Shown piece after piece: positions 8,522 through 16,804 of a DNA stretch of 64,000 nt (position 1 is its first letter; every line of letters starts with the position of its first letter). The notes below the pieces were generated by a model. It had not been told where the DNA came from. It saw only the letters and a program-made list of their open reading frames with translations, and searched no databases. The stretch covers positions 2,234,001 through 2,298,000 of the forward strand of contig NZ_CP116887.1 of assembly GCF_028421645.1 (NCBI RefSeq), given 5' to 3'. Source of the DNA: Aneurinibacillus sp. Ricciae_BoGa-3 (GTDB taxonomy: Bacteria; Bacillota; Bacilli; Aneurinibacillales; Aneurinibacillaceae). Both the position numbers and the translations under genes were made by a program.

Positions 8522-8758
8522 CGATTTTTTAAATGGGACCTCCGGTCCCGAAACACCAGAAGAAAACATCGCGAGGCGCATGTCCGCCCTTTCTTTCCCC
8601 CGATGTAGCGTGTGGAACAGAAGGCGAAAAAGACTGGCAAAGTGTCTCCATCATTGAGATACCCAGATGTTTTTGCCGGTCCGACCGCCGTTCCACAAAG
8701 CGGCCGTAAAAACTTCTATGAGGGGAAAGGAGAGAGCGGCATGGGCCGCGATGTTTTT
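8522..8758 (+). ncRNA. Conserved structured RNA-like element, copy A
   Basis: About 237 nt almost identical in blocks to 25078-25473. Pairings seen: hairpin GGGACC/GGTCCC (8535-8549); an outer stem GGAAC..GGCG (8614-8626) with CGCC-GTTCC (8686-8694); AGAC/GTCT (8631-8647); GGCAAA (8636-8641) with TTTGCC (8672-8677), crossing the previous stem as a pseudoknot; TCTC/GAGA (8645-8659); and a 3' part where GCGGCC (8700-8705) can pair GGCCGC (8744-8749) or GCGGC/GCCGC form a local hairpin before a T run. Several pairs change together between copies. It encodes no convincing protein. The layout recalls transposon-associated guide RNAs such as HEARO/omega RNA, but I cannot confirm that family. Confidence 0.7.
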
Positions 8759-8783
8759 CACAAGATATTAAAGGGAGGCCCTT

Positions 8784-9968
8784 ATGCCAGTTAATGCTAA
8801 AACATCCACCACATCGTTTGGAACGAAGCTTGTGCACGCCGAATCCGTAGATGAAAACCATTTTGGAGCGCTAAGTACGCCGATATATCAAGTGTCTACC
8901 TTCCATCAGTTTTCCTTTGATGAACCGGGCCGCTTTGATTACTCCCGGTCCGGAAATCCTACCCGGGAAGCGCTGGAGGACGCCATCGCGAAATTGGAGG
9001 GAGGATACGCAGGCTTTGCCTTCTCCTCTGGAATGGCAGCTATCTCATCCGTACTTTGTTTGCTTTCTGCCGGCGATCACATTTTACTTTCTGCTGATAT
9101 ATATGGGGGAACATACCGAGCTGTAACGCGGCTCTTCCCGCGCTTTGGTATAAAAGCGGAATTTGTAGATACGACTAATGTAAACGCGGTTGAATCGGCG
9201 ATCTTACCCGAAACGCGCATGGTCTTTCTTGAAACCCCGTCTAACCCGCAGATGAATATTACCGACATTAAAGCAGTGAGTGAGGTCGCAAAGCGTCACG
9301 GCATTATAACCGTTGTCGATAATACTTTTATGACGCCTTACCTGCAGCAGCCTCTGCAGCTTGGCGCTGATGTTGTTGTCCACAGTGCGACAAAATATAT
9401 CGGAGGGCACAGCGATGTAGTTGGGGGCTTAGTTGTTGCGGCGACAGCAGAGTTAGCCGACGAAATCAAATTCATTCAAAATGCATTTGGCGCGATACTA
9501 GGACCACAGGATTCCTGGCTTATGCTGCGCGGCTTGAAAACATTGAAGGTTAGAATGGACCAGCACCAGAAGACAGCTCACAGCCTTGCGCTTTGGCTCA
9601 AGAACCGCCCGGAAGTCAAGCATGTGTATTATCCGGGTCTTCCTGAACACCCGGGCCATGAGTTGGCGCTGCAGCAGGCGACAGGATTTGGCGGGATCAT
9701 CTCCTTTGTGCTTCATGATATCGATCAAGTTAAGAATTTTGTGAATAACATTAAAATACCGGCGCTTGCCGTTAGCCTTGGGGCTGTCGAAAGCATACTC
9801 ACATACCCCGCTCGCATGTCCCACGCGAGCATACCGGAAGATAAACGCATACAGATGGGTGTGACCGACACGCTTCTCCGGTTATCCGTTGGCCTGGAAG
9901 ACGAAGAAGATTTATTGAATGATTTGGAGCAGGCGCTCACCAGCGCGGTTTTGAGCACCCCACTTTAA
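8784..9968 (+). CDS. metC: Cystathionine beta-lyase (MetC type)
   Basis: A 394-residue PLP enzyme paralogous to the metI product. K204 in 'HSATKYIGGH' binds PLP, with the stacking Tyr in DIYGGT and D179 in VVDNTF. The 'FDYSRSGNPT' substrate loop and the C-terminal 'LLRLSVGLEDEEDLL' are conserved. It cleaves cystathionine to homocysteine, pyruvate and ammonia in the cytosol. The ATG follows AAAGGGAGG by 6 nt. Order and riboswitch control match Bacillus metI-metC (yjcI-yjcJ). Beta-lyase and gamma-lyase activity overlap in this family, so the call leans on context. Confidence 0.87.
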   Translation: MPVNAKTSTTSFGTKLVHAESVDENHFGALSTPIYQVSTFHQFSFDEPGRFDYSRSGNPTREALEDAIAKLEGGYAGFAFSSGMAAISSVLCLLSAGDHILLSADIYGGTYRAVTRLFPRFGIKAEFVDTTNVNAVESAILPETRMVFLETPSNPQMNITDIKAVSEVAKRHGIITVVDNTFMTPYLQQPLQLGADVVVHSATKYIGGHSDVVGGLVVAATAELADEIKFIQNAFGAILGPQDSWLMLRGLKTLKVRMDQHQKTAHSLALWLKNRPEVKHVYYPGLPEHPGHELALQQATGFGGIISFVLHDIDQVKNFVNNIKIPALAVSLGAVESILTYPARMSHASIPEDKRIQMGVTDTLLRLSVGLEDEEDLLNDLEQALTSAVLSTPL

Positions 9969-9997
9969 AACACCCGGTGCAACATTCAATTCAAGAA

Positions 9998-10030
9998 GGG
10001 CATACTCCTAAAAAAAGGAGGGAAAAGCCC
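9998..10030 (+). promoter_or_regulatory. Possible hairpin over the ribosome-binding site of the DUF3892 gene
   Basis: GGGC (9998-10001) and CTCCT just after it can pair with AGGAG and GCCC (to 10030). This would bury the AAAGGAGG that serves the ATG at 10032. The arms are short, so it may be chance. Confidence 0.35.
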
Positions 10031-10031
10031 G

Positions 10032-10343
10032 ATGGATAATTTTGAGCAAATTTATAATCAGTACAAGGCCCGGGGTGAACTGGAGACGATGCAGAATATG
10101 GCAGTGCAAAATCTCCCGGCCGGCACCGAAGAAATCGTCGCGGTTCGAAAAAATAACGACGGTGATATTATTGCAGTTAAAACGAATACAGGCAGGGAAT
10201 TGGACTATGTTACAGCCTTAAACGAAGCGAAAGCTGGCACACTGGCCCATGTGGATGTATTTCACAGGTACGGCCGGGATATCTTGAGAAGCGAGCCGGA
10301 TGGCATCAAACAGAACAATTTAGATAATCTGCCTGCCTTTTAA
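10032..10343 (+). CDS. DUF3892-domain protein
   Basis: A 103-residue protein. Residues about 34-100 form a DUF3892 domain: 'IVAVRKNNDGDIIAVKTN', then 'ELDYVTALNEAKAG' and a C-terminal 'YGRDILRSEPDG...NNLDNLP'. The domain is small, soluble and of unknown function, and is common in Bacillales. AAAAAGGAGG lies upstream of the ATG. It follows metC by 63 bp and could be read from the same transcript. No terminator is evident between it and the cobalamin riboswitch promoter. Confidence 0.8.
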   Translation: MDNFEQIYNQYKARGELETMQNMAVQNLPAGTEEIVAVRKNNDGDIIAVKTNTGRELDYVTALNEAKAGTLAHVDVFHRYGRDILRSEPDGIKQNNLDNLPAF

Positions 10344-10368
10344 TTGTGCAAATTTAAAATTTTAGCTG

Positions 10369-10717
10369 TTTACTCGTTACCAGGTTATGCTATAATTTCT
10401 TTGACAACTGCATAATTGTTTCAAGGTGTTACGGATAATCCCGTAACTTAAAAGGGAAGACCGGTTAAAAGCCGGCGCGGTCCCGCCACTGTAAAGAGGA
10501 GGGCTGCTGCAAGTTAATTCCACTGATTCGCTAGCGCGATTTGGGAAGGAAGCAGCAGGCCATTGATTCTAAGCCAGGAGACCTGCCTTGAAATGCAACA
10601 CGCAAAAAAACTCACGAGGATGAGGAGGTGTGCCACGTTATTACAAACGGTTTAGACTGTTTGAACATAATTTTTTACAAACGGCGTCTTTCTTATTACG
10701 GGAAAGATGCCGTTTTT
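10369..10717 (+). promoter_or_regulatory. Promoter, cobalamin (B12) riboswitch and terminator ahead of the cobalamin operon
   Basis: A promoter TTTACT (10369) / TATAAT (10391) with 16-nt spacing precedes the leader. The AdoCbl riboswitch runs from about 10421 to 10614: 'GGTGTTACGG', 'AAAAGGGAA', 'CCGGTTAAAAGCCGG', the B12 box GCGGTCCCGCCACTGTAA, and 'AAGCCAGGAGACCTGCC'. A terminator ACGGCGTCTTTC / GAAAGATGCCGT (10681-10711) with a T run follows, just before the permease start. High cobalamin is expected to shut the whole downstream operon. Confidence 0.95.
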
Positions 10718-10743
10718 GCGTTTTACGGCAAAGGAGGTTCACT

Positions 10744-11550
10744 GTGGACAGCTTATCGCTCATATTTCTCGTGTTTGTTTTAGGGCTTCGCCATGGAATA
10801 GATGCGGATCACCTCGCCTTTATTGACGGGCAAATCCGGTATAATTGGCGGATTGGCAGCCCGATTGCCCGGTGGGTCGGCACGCTGTTTTCGCTTGGCC
10901 ATGGGCTGGTTGTTGCAGGCATTGCGATCATTCTCGGGGCATTCGTCAATCACTTTACATTCCCGGCCTATTTCGATACCGCTTCCACCTGGGTATCGAT
11001 TGTATCGCTATTTGTAATTGGGAGCTTAAATTTATTCAATCTCCTGCGAACAAAATCAATAGAGCAAGAATTTCTATTAAGCGGGCTGAAGGGCAGGCTT
11101 ATACCGAAGTTTGCAAAGAGCACGACAAATCCTCTCCTCATTATTCTAATCGGCGGTATGTTTGCGTTGGCTGCTGACACCGTAAGCCAAACGTCTGCCT
11201 GGGCTCTTGCAGCCGGCCATGCTGGCGGATTCATGTCTGTGATCGTTGGATGCGTGTTTATGCTTGGTATGATGCTTACAGATACGGTTGATTCTTTTAT
11301 CACCTACCAAATGATGAAAACGTCCGGCAGGGTGGGGAGAGCAGCATCCAGATTGATCGGGTGGGTCATTGTTTTTCTCGCATATGGTGTTTGCTTTTAC
11401 GAGACGATTACATTCTTTGGTCCTTTCCTAAACATAGATTTTGAAGTAGCAGGAGCTGTAAGCTTTTTCTTACTCATTCTTTGTTTCACCTTTCTTAATC
11501 TGCGTCTTAAATCGCAAAATAAATCAGGTTCTGGCGAGGCCATCAAGTAA
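10744..11550 (+). CDS. NiCoT-family nickel/cobalt permease
   Basis: A 268-residue polytopic transporter. The NiCoT signature lies in the first helices: 'LRHGIDADHLAFIDGQIR' (an H-X4-DH metal motif), followed by 'SLGHGLVV' and later 'GMMLTDTVDSFI'. It imports Co2+ (or Ni2+) through the cytoplasmic membrane. First position in a cobalamin-riboswitch operon argues strongly for cobalt. I chose GTG 10744, which follows AAAGGAGG by 6 nt; the frame stays open back to 10630, but that part lies inside the riboswitch terminator. 92 bp separate it from cbiH60. Confidence 0.9.
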   Translation: MDSLSLIFLVFVLGLRHGIDADHLAFIDGQIRYNWRIGSPIARWVGTLFSLGHGLVVAGIAIILGAFVNHFTFPAYFDTASTWVSIVSLFVIGSLNLFNLLRTKSIEQEFLLSGLKGRLIPKFAKSTTNPLLIILIGGMFALAADTVSQTSAWALAAGHAGGFMSVIVGCVFMLGMMLTDTVDSFITYQMMKTSGRVGRAASRLIGWVIVFLAYGVCFYETITFFGPFLNIDFEVAGAVSFFLLILCFTFLNLRLKSQNKSGSGEAIK

Positions 11551-11642
11551 TTTTTGGATTAGTGCTGTCTTGCTAACCATGTGCATCTTTGCTAGACTCG
11601 TTCTCTTGTTTTATGAACCCTCTGATAAGGAGTGAATTTACG

Positions 11643-13232
11643 TTGCCAGGAAAAATACTAGTTGTTGGCTTTGGCCCTGGAAGCATCAAACATTTCACAG
11701 AAAGAGCCAGGGAAGCCATACAGGAAAGCGATTGTATTATCGGTTATAAAACGTACGTGGACCTTGTACTCGACGTCGTAACCCATCAGGAAATTATCAG
11801 CACAGGGATGGCCGAAGAAGTCAGCCGTGCGCAGGCAGCTGTTAAACTTGCTGAATCCGGAAGAACAGTCGCCGTTATATCCAGCGGGGATGCTGGGGTG
11901 TACGGCATGGCTGGGCTGGTGTATGAAGTATTAATCGAACAAGGATGGACAGAGAAGGATGGCATTGAAGTTGAAGTGATACCTGGAATCTCGGCAATCA
12001 ACTCATGTGCTTCGCTGCTCGGAGCGCCTGTTATGCATGATGCCTGTACGATCAGCCTAAGTGACCATCTTACACCGTGGGATATAATCGCCAAACGAAT
12101 CGAAGCCGCTGCTTCAGCCGATTTTGTCATCGCTATCTATAACCCAAAAAGCGGGAGGAGAACGCGGCAAATAGTTGAAGCGCGAAACATTCTTTTGCAA
12201 TACCGTTCACCCCGGACGCCTGTAGGATTAGTCAAAAGCGCGTACAGGGATCGGCAGCAGGTGATTATCACAACCATCGAAGATATGTTAGACCACGATA
12301 TTGGCATGCTCACAACGATCGTAATCGGCAATTCCACAACTTTTTTATACGACAACAAGATGATTACCCCGCGGGGATACCAGCGGAAATACACGCTGAA
12401 TGCTGAGAAGCAGGCTTTGCGCCCGCATGAGCGACTGAGGCCTGAGAATGAACCATGGGCGCTCCATGGAGGAAAGGAAGATGTGGAGTCGCCACTTGAC
12501 ATGGCCATGCAGGCTGTGGCGAAACTTGATGAAAAAAAGGGTGTAGCGGTTTTAACTTATCAGCATGCCCGTACCCAGGTTGAATCCATCTTTGAGCTGG
12601 CTGTTAGCCCGGGAGTAGCCAATAAGAAATTTACCCCTGATCAGCTGATCCTATTGGCCGAGATAGCGGGCGAAAAAGGCTCGATAGAATATACTCCTCA
12701 TCACCAGATCGTGTTACGCATCCCAAGCAGTCAGCCAGAAGCCATTTCCAGGCGATTGCGGGAAGCAGGCTTCTTGCTGTCCCCCATAGGCGATGTCTTA
12801 ACAGTAAAGGCATGTGACTTCTGCGATGGGGAGAAAAAAGACGGGATTCCATTTGCAGAAGAAATCCAAAGGCGTTTTGGCGGTATTGAGATGCCAAAGG
12901 AGCTGATGCTCGGATTTAATGGCTGCGCTATGGCATGCTACGGCGCCGTAAAAGAAGACATTGGCATTGTTTTTCGCCGGGGGAAATTCGATTTGTTTCT
13001 CGGTGCAAAAACAGTGGGCAGAACCGCTCAGGCAGGGCAGCCGGTTGCCGAAGGAATTGAACCGGACAAGCTGGTGCCAATCATTGAGGCCATTATCCAT
13101 GAATATAAGGAAAAAGGCTATCCAAACGAGCGGTTCCATAAGTTTTTTAAACGGGTCAAGACAGTTCAGGGTTATCAGTACCAGGATGAAACACCTAAAG
13201 TTTTGGTAGAAGCGGCTCCATGTGGAGACTAG
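11643..13232 (+). CDS. cbiH60: Precorrin-3B/cobalt-factor III C17-methyltransferase with Fe-S C-terminal domain (CbiH60)
   Basis: A 529-residue fusion. Residues 1-240 are the CbiH/CobJ methyltransferase ('VVGFGPGSIKHFT', 'SSGDAGVYGMAG', 'VIPGISAINSCASLLGAP', 'NPKSGRR'). After a linker, residues about 300-500 resemble half of a nitrite/sulfite reductase, with cysteines C391, C394, C428 and C432 placed to hold a 4Fe-4S cluster. This is the layout of B. megaterium CbiH60, which methylates C17 and contracts the ring, using SAM. TTG 11643 follows AAGGAG by 9 nt and gives the usual 'MPGKILVVGFGPG' start. An upstream ATG at 11613 lacks a ribosome-binding site. The stop is 13 bp before the cbiX start. 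Confidence 0.93.
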   Translation: MPGKILVVGFGPGSIKHFTERAREAIQESDCIIGYKTYVDLVLDVVTHQEIISTGMAEEVSRAQAAVKLAESGRTVAVISSGDAGVYGMAGLVYEVLIEQGWTEKDGIEVEVIPGISAINSCASLLGAPVMHDACTISLSDHLTPWDIIAKRIEAAASADFVIAIYNPKSGRRTRQIVEARNILLQYRSPRTPVGLVKSAYRDRQQVIITTIEDMLDHDIGMLTTIVIGNSTTFLYDNKMITPRGYQRKYTLNAEKQALRPHERLRPENEPWALHGGKEDVESPLDMAMQAVAKLDEKKGVAVLTYQHARTQVESIFELAVSPGVANKKFTPDQLILLAEIAGEKGSIEYTPHHQIVLRIPSSQPEAISRRLREAGFLLSPIGDVLTVKACDFCDGEKKDGIPFAEEIQRRFGGIEMPKELMLGFNGCAMACYGAVKEDIGIVFRRGKFDLFLGAKTVGRTAQAGQPVAEGIEPDKLVPIIEAIIHEYKEKGYPNERFHKFFKRVKTVQGYQYQDETPKVLVEAAPCGD

Positions 13233-13245
13233 AGGAGGAAAACAA

Positions 13246-14265
13246 ATGAAAGCTGTTTTATTTGTGGGTCACGGCAGCAGGGATTTTGAAGGAAACGAGC
13301 AGGTGCGTGAGTTGATTACAAGGATAAGGCCGCAAATGGATCCTGCTATACTGGTTGAATCGTGCTTCCTGGAGTTTGAGCTTCCGACTGTGCCGCAAGG
13401 ACTGGACGCGTGTGTCGACAAAGGGGCGACTCAAGTAGCGGTGATCCCGATCATGCTGCTGCCGGCTGGCCACTCTAAGATTCATATTCCAGCAGCACTG
13501 GATGAGGCCAGGCAGACCTACCCCGATGTTACCTTTACATATGGCAAGCCAATCGGTGTACACGACCAAACCGTCGAAATCTGCAAGAGCAGGCTGATAG
13601 AGCTGGGAGAGGATGTGAATCATCCCGATCCAGATACGGCGGTTATTCTGTTAGGGCGCGGCGGTAGTGATCCGGACGCCAACAGTGACCTCTATAAAAT
13701 TGCCCGGCTTCTGTGGGAACGGATTAAGTATAACATCGTCGAACCCGCTTTTATGGGCGTTACCGATCCGCTAATTGAGGAAGGCGTCGACAGGTGCATC
13801 CGATTAGGGGCGAAAAAAATTATTATTTTACCGTACTTTCTGTTTACTGGCATCTTAATAAAAAGGCTTGAAGAGCTGATTCAGGTTTTTGCAGCCAAAT
13901 ATCCGGACGCTGAATTTTCGCTGGCTGGCTATTTTGGATTTCACAGCAATCTTGAAAGGGTTCTACTAGAGCGAGCGGAGGAAGCGCTGGGCGGAGTGGT
14001 GATGATGAACTGTGATACATGCCAGTACAGGCTGCAGGCGATGGAGCATATCGATCATCACCATCACCATGATCATAACCATAACCATGACCATGACCAT
14101 CACGATAGCCATGAACACTACCATCATCATGACCACGAGGACCACAGCCACCCAGATGGCCATACTCACCCAAATAACGATAGGCATCACCATCACTGCG
14201 ATCATAATGGCCCGGATCATCACAGTACCTCTGATGCAGAACAAAAGGAGCGGGTGACGAAATGA
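13246..14265 (+). CDS. cbiX: Sirohydrochlorin cobaltochelatase with Fe-S motif and His-rich tail
   Basis: A 339-residue long-form CbiX. Two tandem chelatase domains occupy about 1-250 ('LFVGHGSRD' with catalytic H10; 'LLGRGGSDPDANSD'; 'PYFLFTGIL'). They are followed by the M-X-C-X-X-C motif (M254, C256, C259) that binds a 4Fe-4S cluster in B. megaterium CbiX, and a tail of about 65 residues dominated by His and Asp that probably stores or buffers Co2+. It inserts cobalt into sirohydrochlorin, the committed step of the anaerobic path. ATG 13246 follows GAGGAGG. The His repeat (CATCAC/GACCAT) creates long open frames on the other strand that are artefacts. The stop overlaps cbiJ by 4 bp. Confidence 0.95.
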   Translation: MKAVLFVGHGSRDFEGNEQVRELITRIRPQMDPAILVESCFLEFELPTVPQGLDACVDKGATQVAVIPIMLLPAGHSKIHIPAALDEARQTYPDVTFTYGKPIGVHDQTVEICKSRLIELGEDVNHPDPDTAVILLGRGGSDPDANSDLYKIARLLWERIKYNIVEPAFMGVTDPLIEEGVDRCIRLGAKKIIILPYFLFTGILIKRLEELIQVFAAKYPDAEFSLAGYFGFHSNLERVLLERAEEALGGVVMMNCDTCQYRLQAMEHIDHHHHHDHNHNHDHDHHDSHEHYHHHDHEDHSHPDGHTHPNNDRHHHHCDHNGPDHHSTSDAEQKERVTK

Positions 14266-15032
14266 TTCTAGTGATTGCCGGCACAAGTGATGCGCGGGAA
14301 CTCGCCCTCAGGATTCAAGGAGCGGGCTATCCCTTAATCGCAACCGTTGTCACGGAGAATGCCGCAAAAGAAATGGAACAGGCAGGAATTGCCGTACGGA
14401 CCGGGCGAATGGACGCGGACCGGATCGCATCTTTCATTCAGGAAAAAGCCATAGAGGCTGTGGTTGATGCAAGCCATCCTTTTGCAGAGGAAGCTTCCAA
14501 AAATGCGATGAAAGGGGCGGAGGAAGCTGGCATTCCTTACATCCGCTATGAACGGGCGTCGCAAAATTTTCAAAGCAACCTGATTACCTACGCTGACAGC
14601 TATGAGGAAGCGGCTGACCTGGCTGTGCAAAAAGGCGGGGTCATTATGCTGACGACCGGCAGTAAAACGCTACAAATTTTTACAGCGAAGCTCATCCGCC
14701 ACCCCGAAATTCGGCTGCTTGCCCGAATGCTGCCCCGTAAAGATAACATGGAAAAGTGCGAGGAATTGGGCCTGCCGCAGAAAAATATTATCGCCATCCA
14801 GGGGCCTTTTACGAAAGAGTTCAACCGTGCGCTGTACAAACAGTATGGGGTAACGCTCATGATCACGAAAGAAAGCGGTAAAGAAGGCACGGTAGACGAA
14901 AAGCTGGAAGCCGCTGTGGAACTTGGGATCAACACGATTATGATTGGCAGGCCGCAGATCGCGTATCAAAATAAGTATTCCACATTTAATGAAGTCATGG
15001 ATCATTTGCACCACATTTTTCAGACAATCTAA
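14262..15032 (+). CDS. cbiJ: Cobalt-precorrin-6A reductase
   Basis: A 256-residue protein of the CobK/CbiJ family: 'ILVIAGTSDARELA' (nucleotide-binding start), 'VVDASHPFAEEASKNA', 'TTGSKTL', 'AIQGPFTKEFN' and 'VTLMITKESGKEGTVDEKLEAA'. It reduces the C18-C19 bond of (cobalt-)precorrin-6A with NAD(P)H in the cytosol. The start is coupled to cbiX by an ATGA overlap, and cbiC follows after 17 bp. Confidence 0.94.
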   Translation: MILVIAGTSDARELALRIQGAGYPLIATVVTENAAKEMEQAGIAVRTGRMDADRIASFIQEKAIEAVVDASHPFAEEASKNAMKGAEEAGIPYIRYERASQNFQSNLITYADSYEEAADLAVQKGGVIMLTTGSKTLQIFTAKLIRHPEIRLLARMLPRKDNMEKCEELGLPQKNIIAIQGPFTKEFNRALYKQYGVTLMITKESGKEGTVDEKLEAAVELGINTIMIGRPQIAYQNKYSTFNEVMDHLHHIFQTI

Positions 15033-15049
15033 AACGGGGGGACAGACAA

Positions 15050-15697
15050 ATGGATTTTCATACAGCATTTAAACCTGAAACCGTACAGCCGCAGCAAATT
15101 GAGGAGAGAAGCTTTCAAATTATTGATGAAGAGATAGGTGACCATCCATTTTCTGATGAACAGTACAAGGTTGTACAGCGCGTCATTCATGCGTCAGCTG
15201 ACTTTGAGTTGGGAAAAAGCCTTCGCATGCATAGCGGAGCCATTCAGGCAGGCATCGATGCCATCAGAAGCGGAAAGAAAATCATATGCGATGTACAGAT
15301 GGTTCAAGTGGGGATTAGCAAGCCGAGAGTTGAAAAGTATGGCTGCGAGGTGGACGTATACATTTCGGACAGAGATGTTATGGAAGAAGCAAAGCGGCTT
15401 AACACAACAAGGGCTATTATTTCCATGCGAAAAGCGGCAAAAGTAGCAGACGGGGGCATTTACGCCATCGGCAATGCACCGACAGCCCTGCTTGAACTAA
15501 TTCGGCTGATAAAAGAGGGACATGCGCGCCCCGGCCTGATAATTGGGCTGCCTGTGGGATTTGTTTCTGCTGCTGAATCGAAGGAGGAGCTGGCTAAGCT
15601 TGATATTCCGTTTATCACCAATGTGGGGAGAAAAGGTGGAAGCACGGTTACTGTGGCTGCAGTCAATGCCATTTCACTACTGGCTGATCGGGTGTAA
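15050..15697 (+). CDS. cbiC: Cobalt-precorrin-8 methylmutase
   Basis: A 215-residue CbiC/CobH enzyme. The catalytic His of the 1,5-methyl shift (C11 to C12) is H47 in 'RVIHASADFE', with 'RSGKKIICDVQMV' and 'GNAPTALLEL' as further family marks and 'GRKGGSTVTVAAVNA' near the end. It makes (cobalt-)hydrogenobyrinate/cobyrinic acid. Moderate ribosome-binding site (GGGGGGACAGACAA) before the ATG. The next gene, cbiD, starts 3 bp after the stop. Confidence 0.94.
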   Translation: MDFHTAFKPETVQPQQIEERSFQIIDEEIGDHPFSDEQYKVVQRVIHASADFELGKSLRMHSGAIQAGIDAIRSGKKIICDVQMVQVGISKPRVEKYGCEVDVYISDRDVMEEAKRLNTTRAIISMRKAAKVADGGIYAIGNAPTALLELIRLIKEGHARPGLIIGLPVGFVSAAESKEELAKLDIPFITNVGRKGGSTVTVAAVNAISLLADRV

Positions 15698-15700
15698 CGC

Positions 15701-16804
15701 ATGAACGGTACCCAGGAACAAACAAATAAACCGATGCGGGAGGGGTACACCACAGGAGCCTGCGCCGCCGCTGCGACGAAGGCCGCCCTCACGGCACTTA
15801 TTACGGGGGAGTATCAAACGGAGTCCACTATCCTTCTGCCAATCGGAAGGCTTGTCACATTCACGGTTGAACAATTGTCCCTTACAGCTGAATATGCAGC
15901 CGCAGCTATCCGGAAAGATGGCGGGGACGACCCGGATGCTACTCATGGCGCGCTTATTTTTGCCACCGTTAGCTGGGCGGATGGGAACGGCATTCTCCTC
16001 GATGGCGGACAGGGAGTCGGACGGGCCACTAAGCCCGGCCTGCCTATCGCAGTTGGAGAAGCCGCTATTAATCCTGTCCCCAGAAAAATGATCACAGAAG
16101 CCGCGGCCGAAGTTCTCGTACACCATGCCTTGAACAAAGGCGTTAAAGTGGTTATTTCTGTCCCGGATGGCGAAGAGATTGCCAAAAAAACGTTGAATGC
16201 GAGGCTTGGCATACTCGGAGGGATATCGATACTTGGCACAAGAGGAATCGTGGTTCCATTCTCTACTTCCGCCTATAAGGCAAGCATTGTACAGGCCCTG
16301 CAAGTGGCACAGGCGAACCTGTGCACGCATGTCGTGATCACCACGGGTGGCAGAAGCGAGAAGCTTGCCATGGAACAATTTTCACACCTGCCAGAGGAAT
16401 CTTTCATTGAGATGGGCGATTTTGTTGGCTTCACACTAAAGCAGTGTAAGAGGCTTGGCTTTATAAATGTGTCGCTTGTCGGCATGATGGGCAAATTTTC
16501 AAAGGTGGCGCAGGGTGTGATGATGGTTCACTCCAAGAGTGCGCCGGTCGATTTTGATTTCCTGTCCCGTGTCGCAAGTGAAGCCGGAGCGGCAGCTGAA
16601 TTGATTGAGGCGGTTAAAGGCGCACATTCAGCGTCTTTGGTGGGCGATCTCATGCTTGAGCACAACTGCCCATCTTTCTTTGACGTTTTGTGTGATTATT
16701 GCTGCCGCTCAGCCCTCCGAGAAACGGGTGGCGGAATCGCCATTGACACAACGATTTATTCATTAAAAGGAAGGTTACTAGGAAAGGCGGCTCGAAATGA
16801 GTGA
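15701..16804 (+). CDS. cbiD: Cobalt-precorrin-5B C1-methyltransferase
   Basis: A 367-residue CbiD with the typical N-terminal '[18 protein letters not shown]', '[11 protein letters not shown]', '[14 protein letters not shown]' and '[12 protein letters not shown]'-like blocks and 'TTGGRSEK' later. It methylates C1 in the anaerobic path, where the aerobic path uses CobF. Its presence, with CbiG and CbiX, shows the early-cobalt route. The stop overlaps the cbiET start by 8 bp. Confidence 0.94.
   Translation: MNGTQEQTNKPMREGYTTGACAAAATKAALTALITGEYQTESTILLPIGRLVTFTVEQLSLTAEYAAAAIRKDGGDDPDATHGALIFATVSWADGNGILLDGGQGVGRATKPGLPIAVGEAAINPVPRKMITEAAAEVLVHHALNKGVKVVISVPDGEEIAKKTLNARLGILGGISILGTRGIVVPFSTSAYKASIVQALQVAQANLCTHVVITTGGRSEKLAMEQFSHLPEESFIEMGDFVGFTLKQCKRLGFINVSLVGMMGKFSKVAQGVMMVHSKSAPVDFDFLSRVASEAGAAAELIEAVKGAHSASLVGDLMLEHNCPSFFDVLCDYCCRSALRETGGGIAIDTTIYSLKGRLLGKAARNE

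Noticed and set aside
8612..8794. 60-codon frame inside RNA copy A, ending in metC
   Set aside because: The corresponding frame is not kept in copy B, and base changes follow pairing rather than codons.
10630..10743. N-terminal extension of the cobalt permease frame from 10630
   Set aside because: It would translate the riboswitch terminator; GTG 10744 has the ribosome-binding site and matches the family start.
14050..14230. Short tandem-looking CATCAC/GACCAT units that could suggest a repeat array or CRISPR
   Set aside because: The units are codons of a His/Asp tail, with no regular spacing and no unique spacers. No CRISPR array is seen in the window.
13844..14286. Long open frames on the minus strand and in another plus frame through 14012-14257
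   Set aside because: They mirror the CAT/CAC/GAC repeat that encodes the His-rich tail of CbiX; composition is repetitive and there is no ribosome-binding site.
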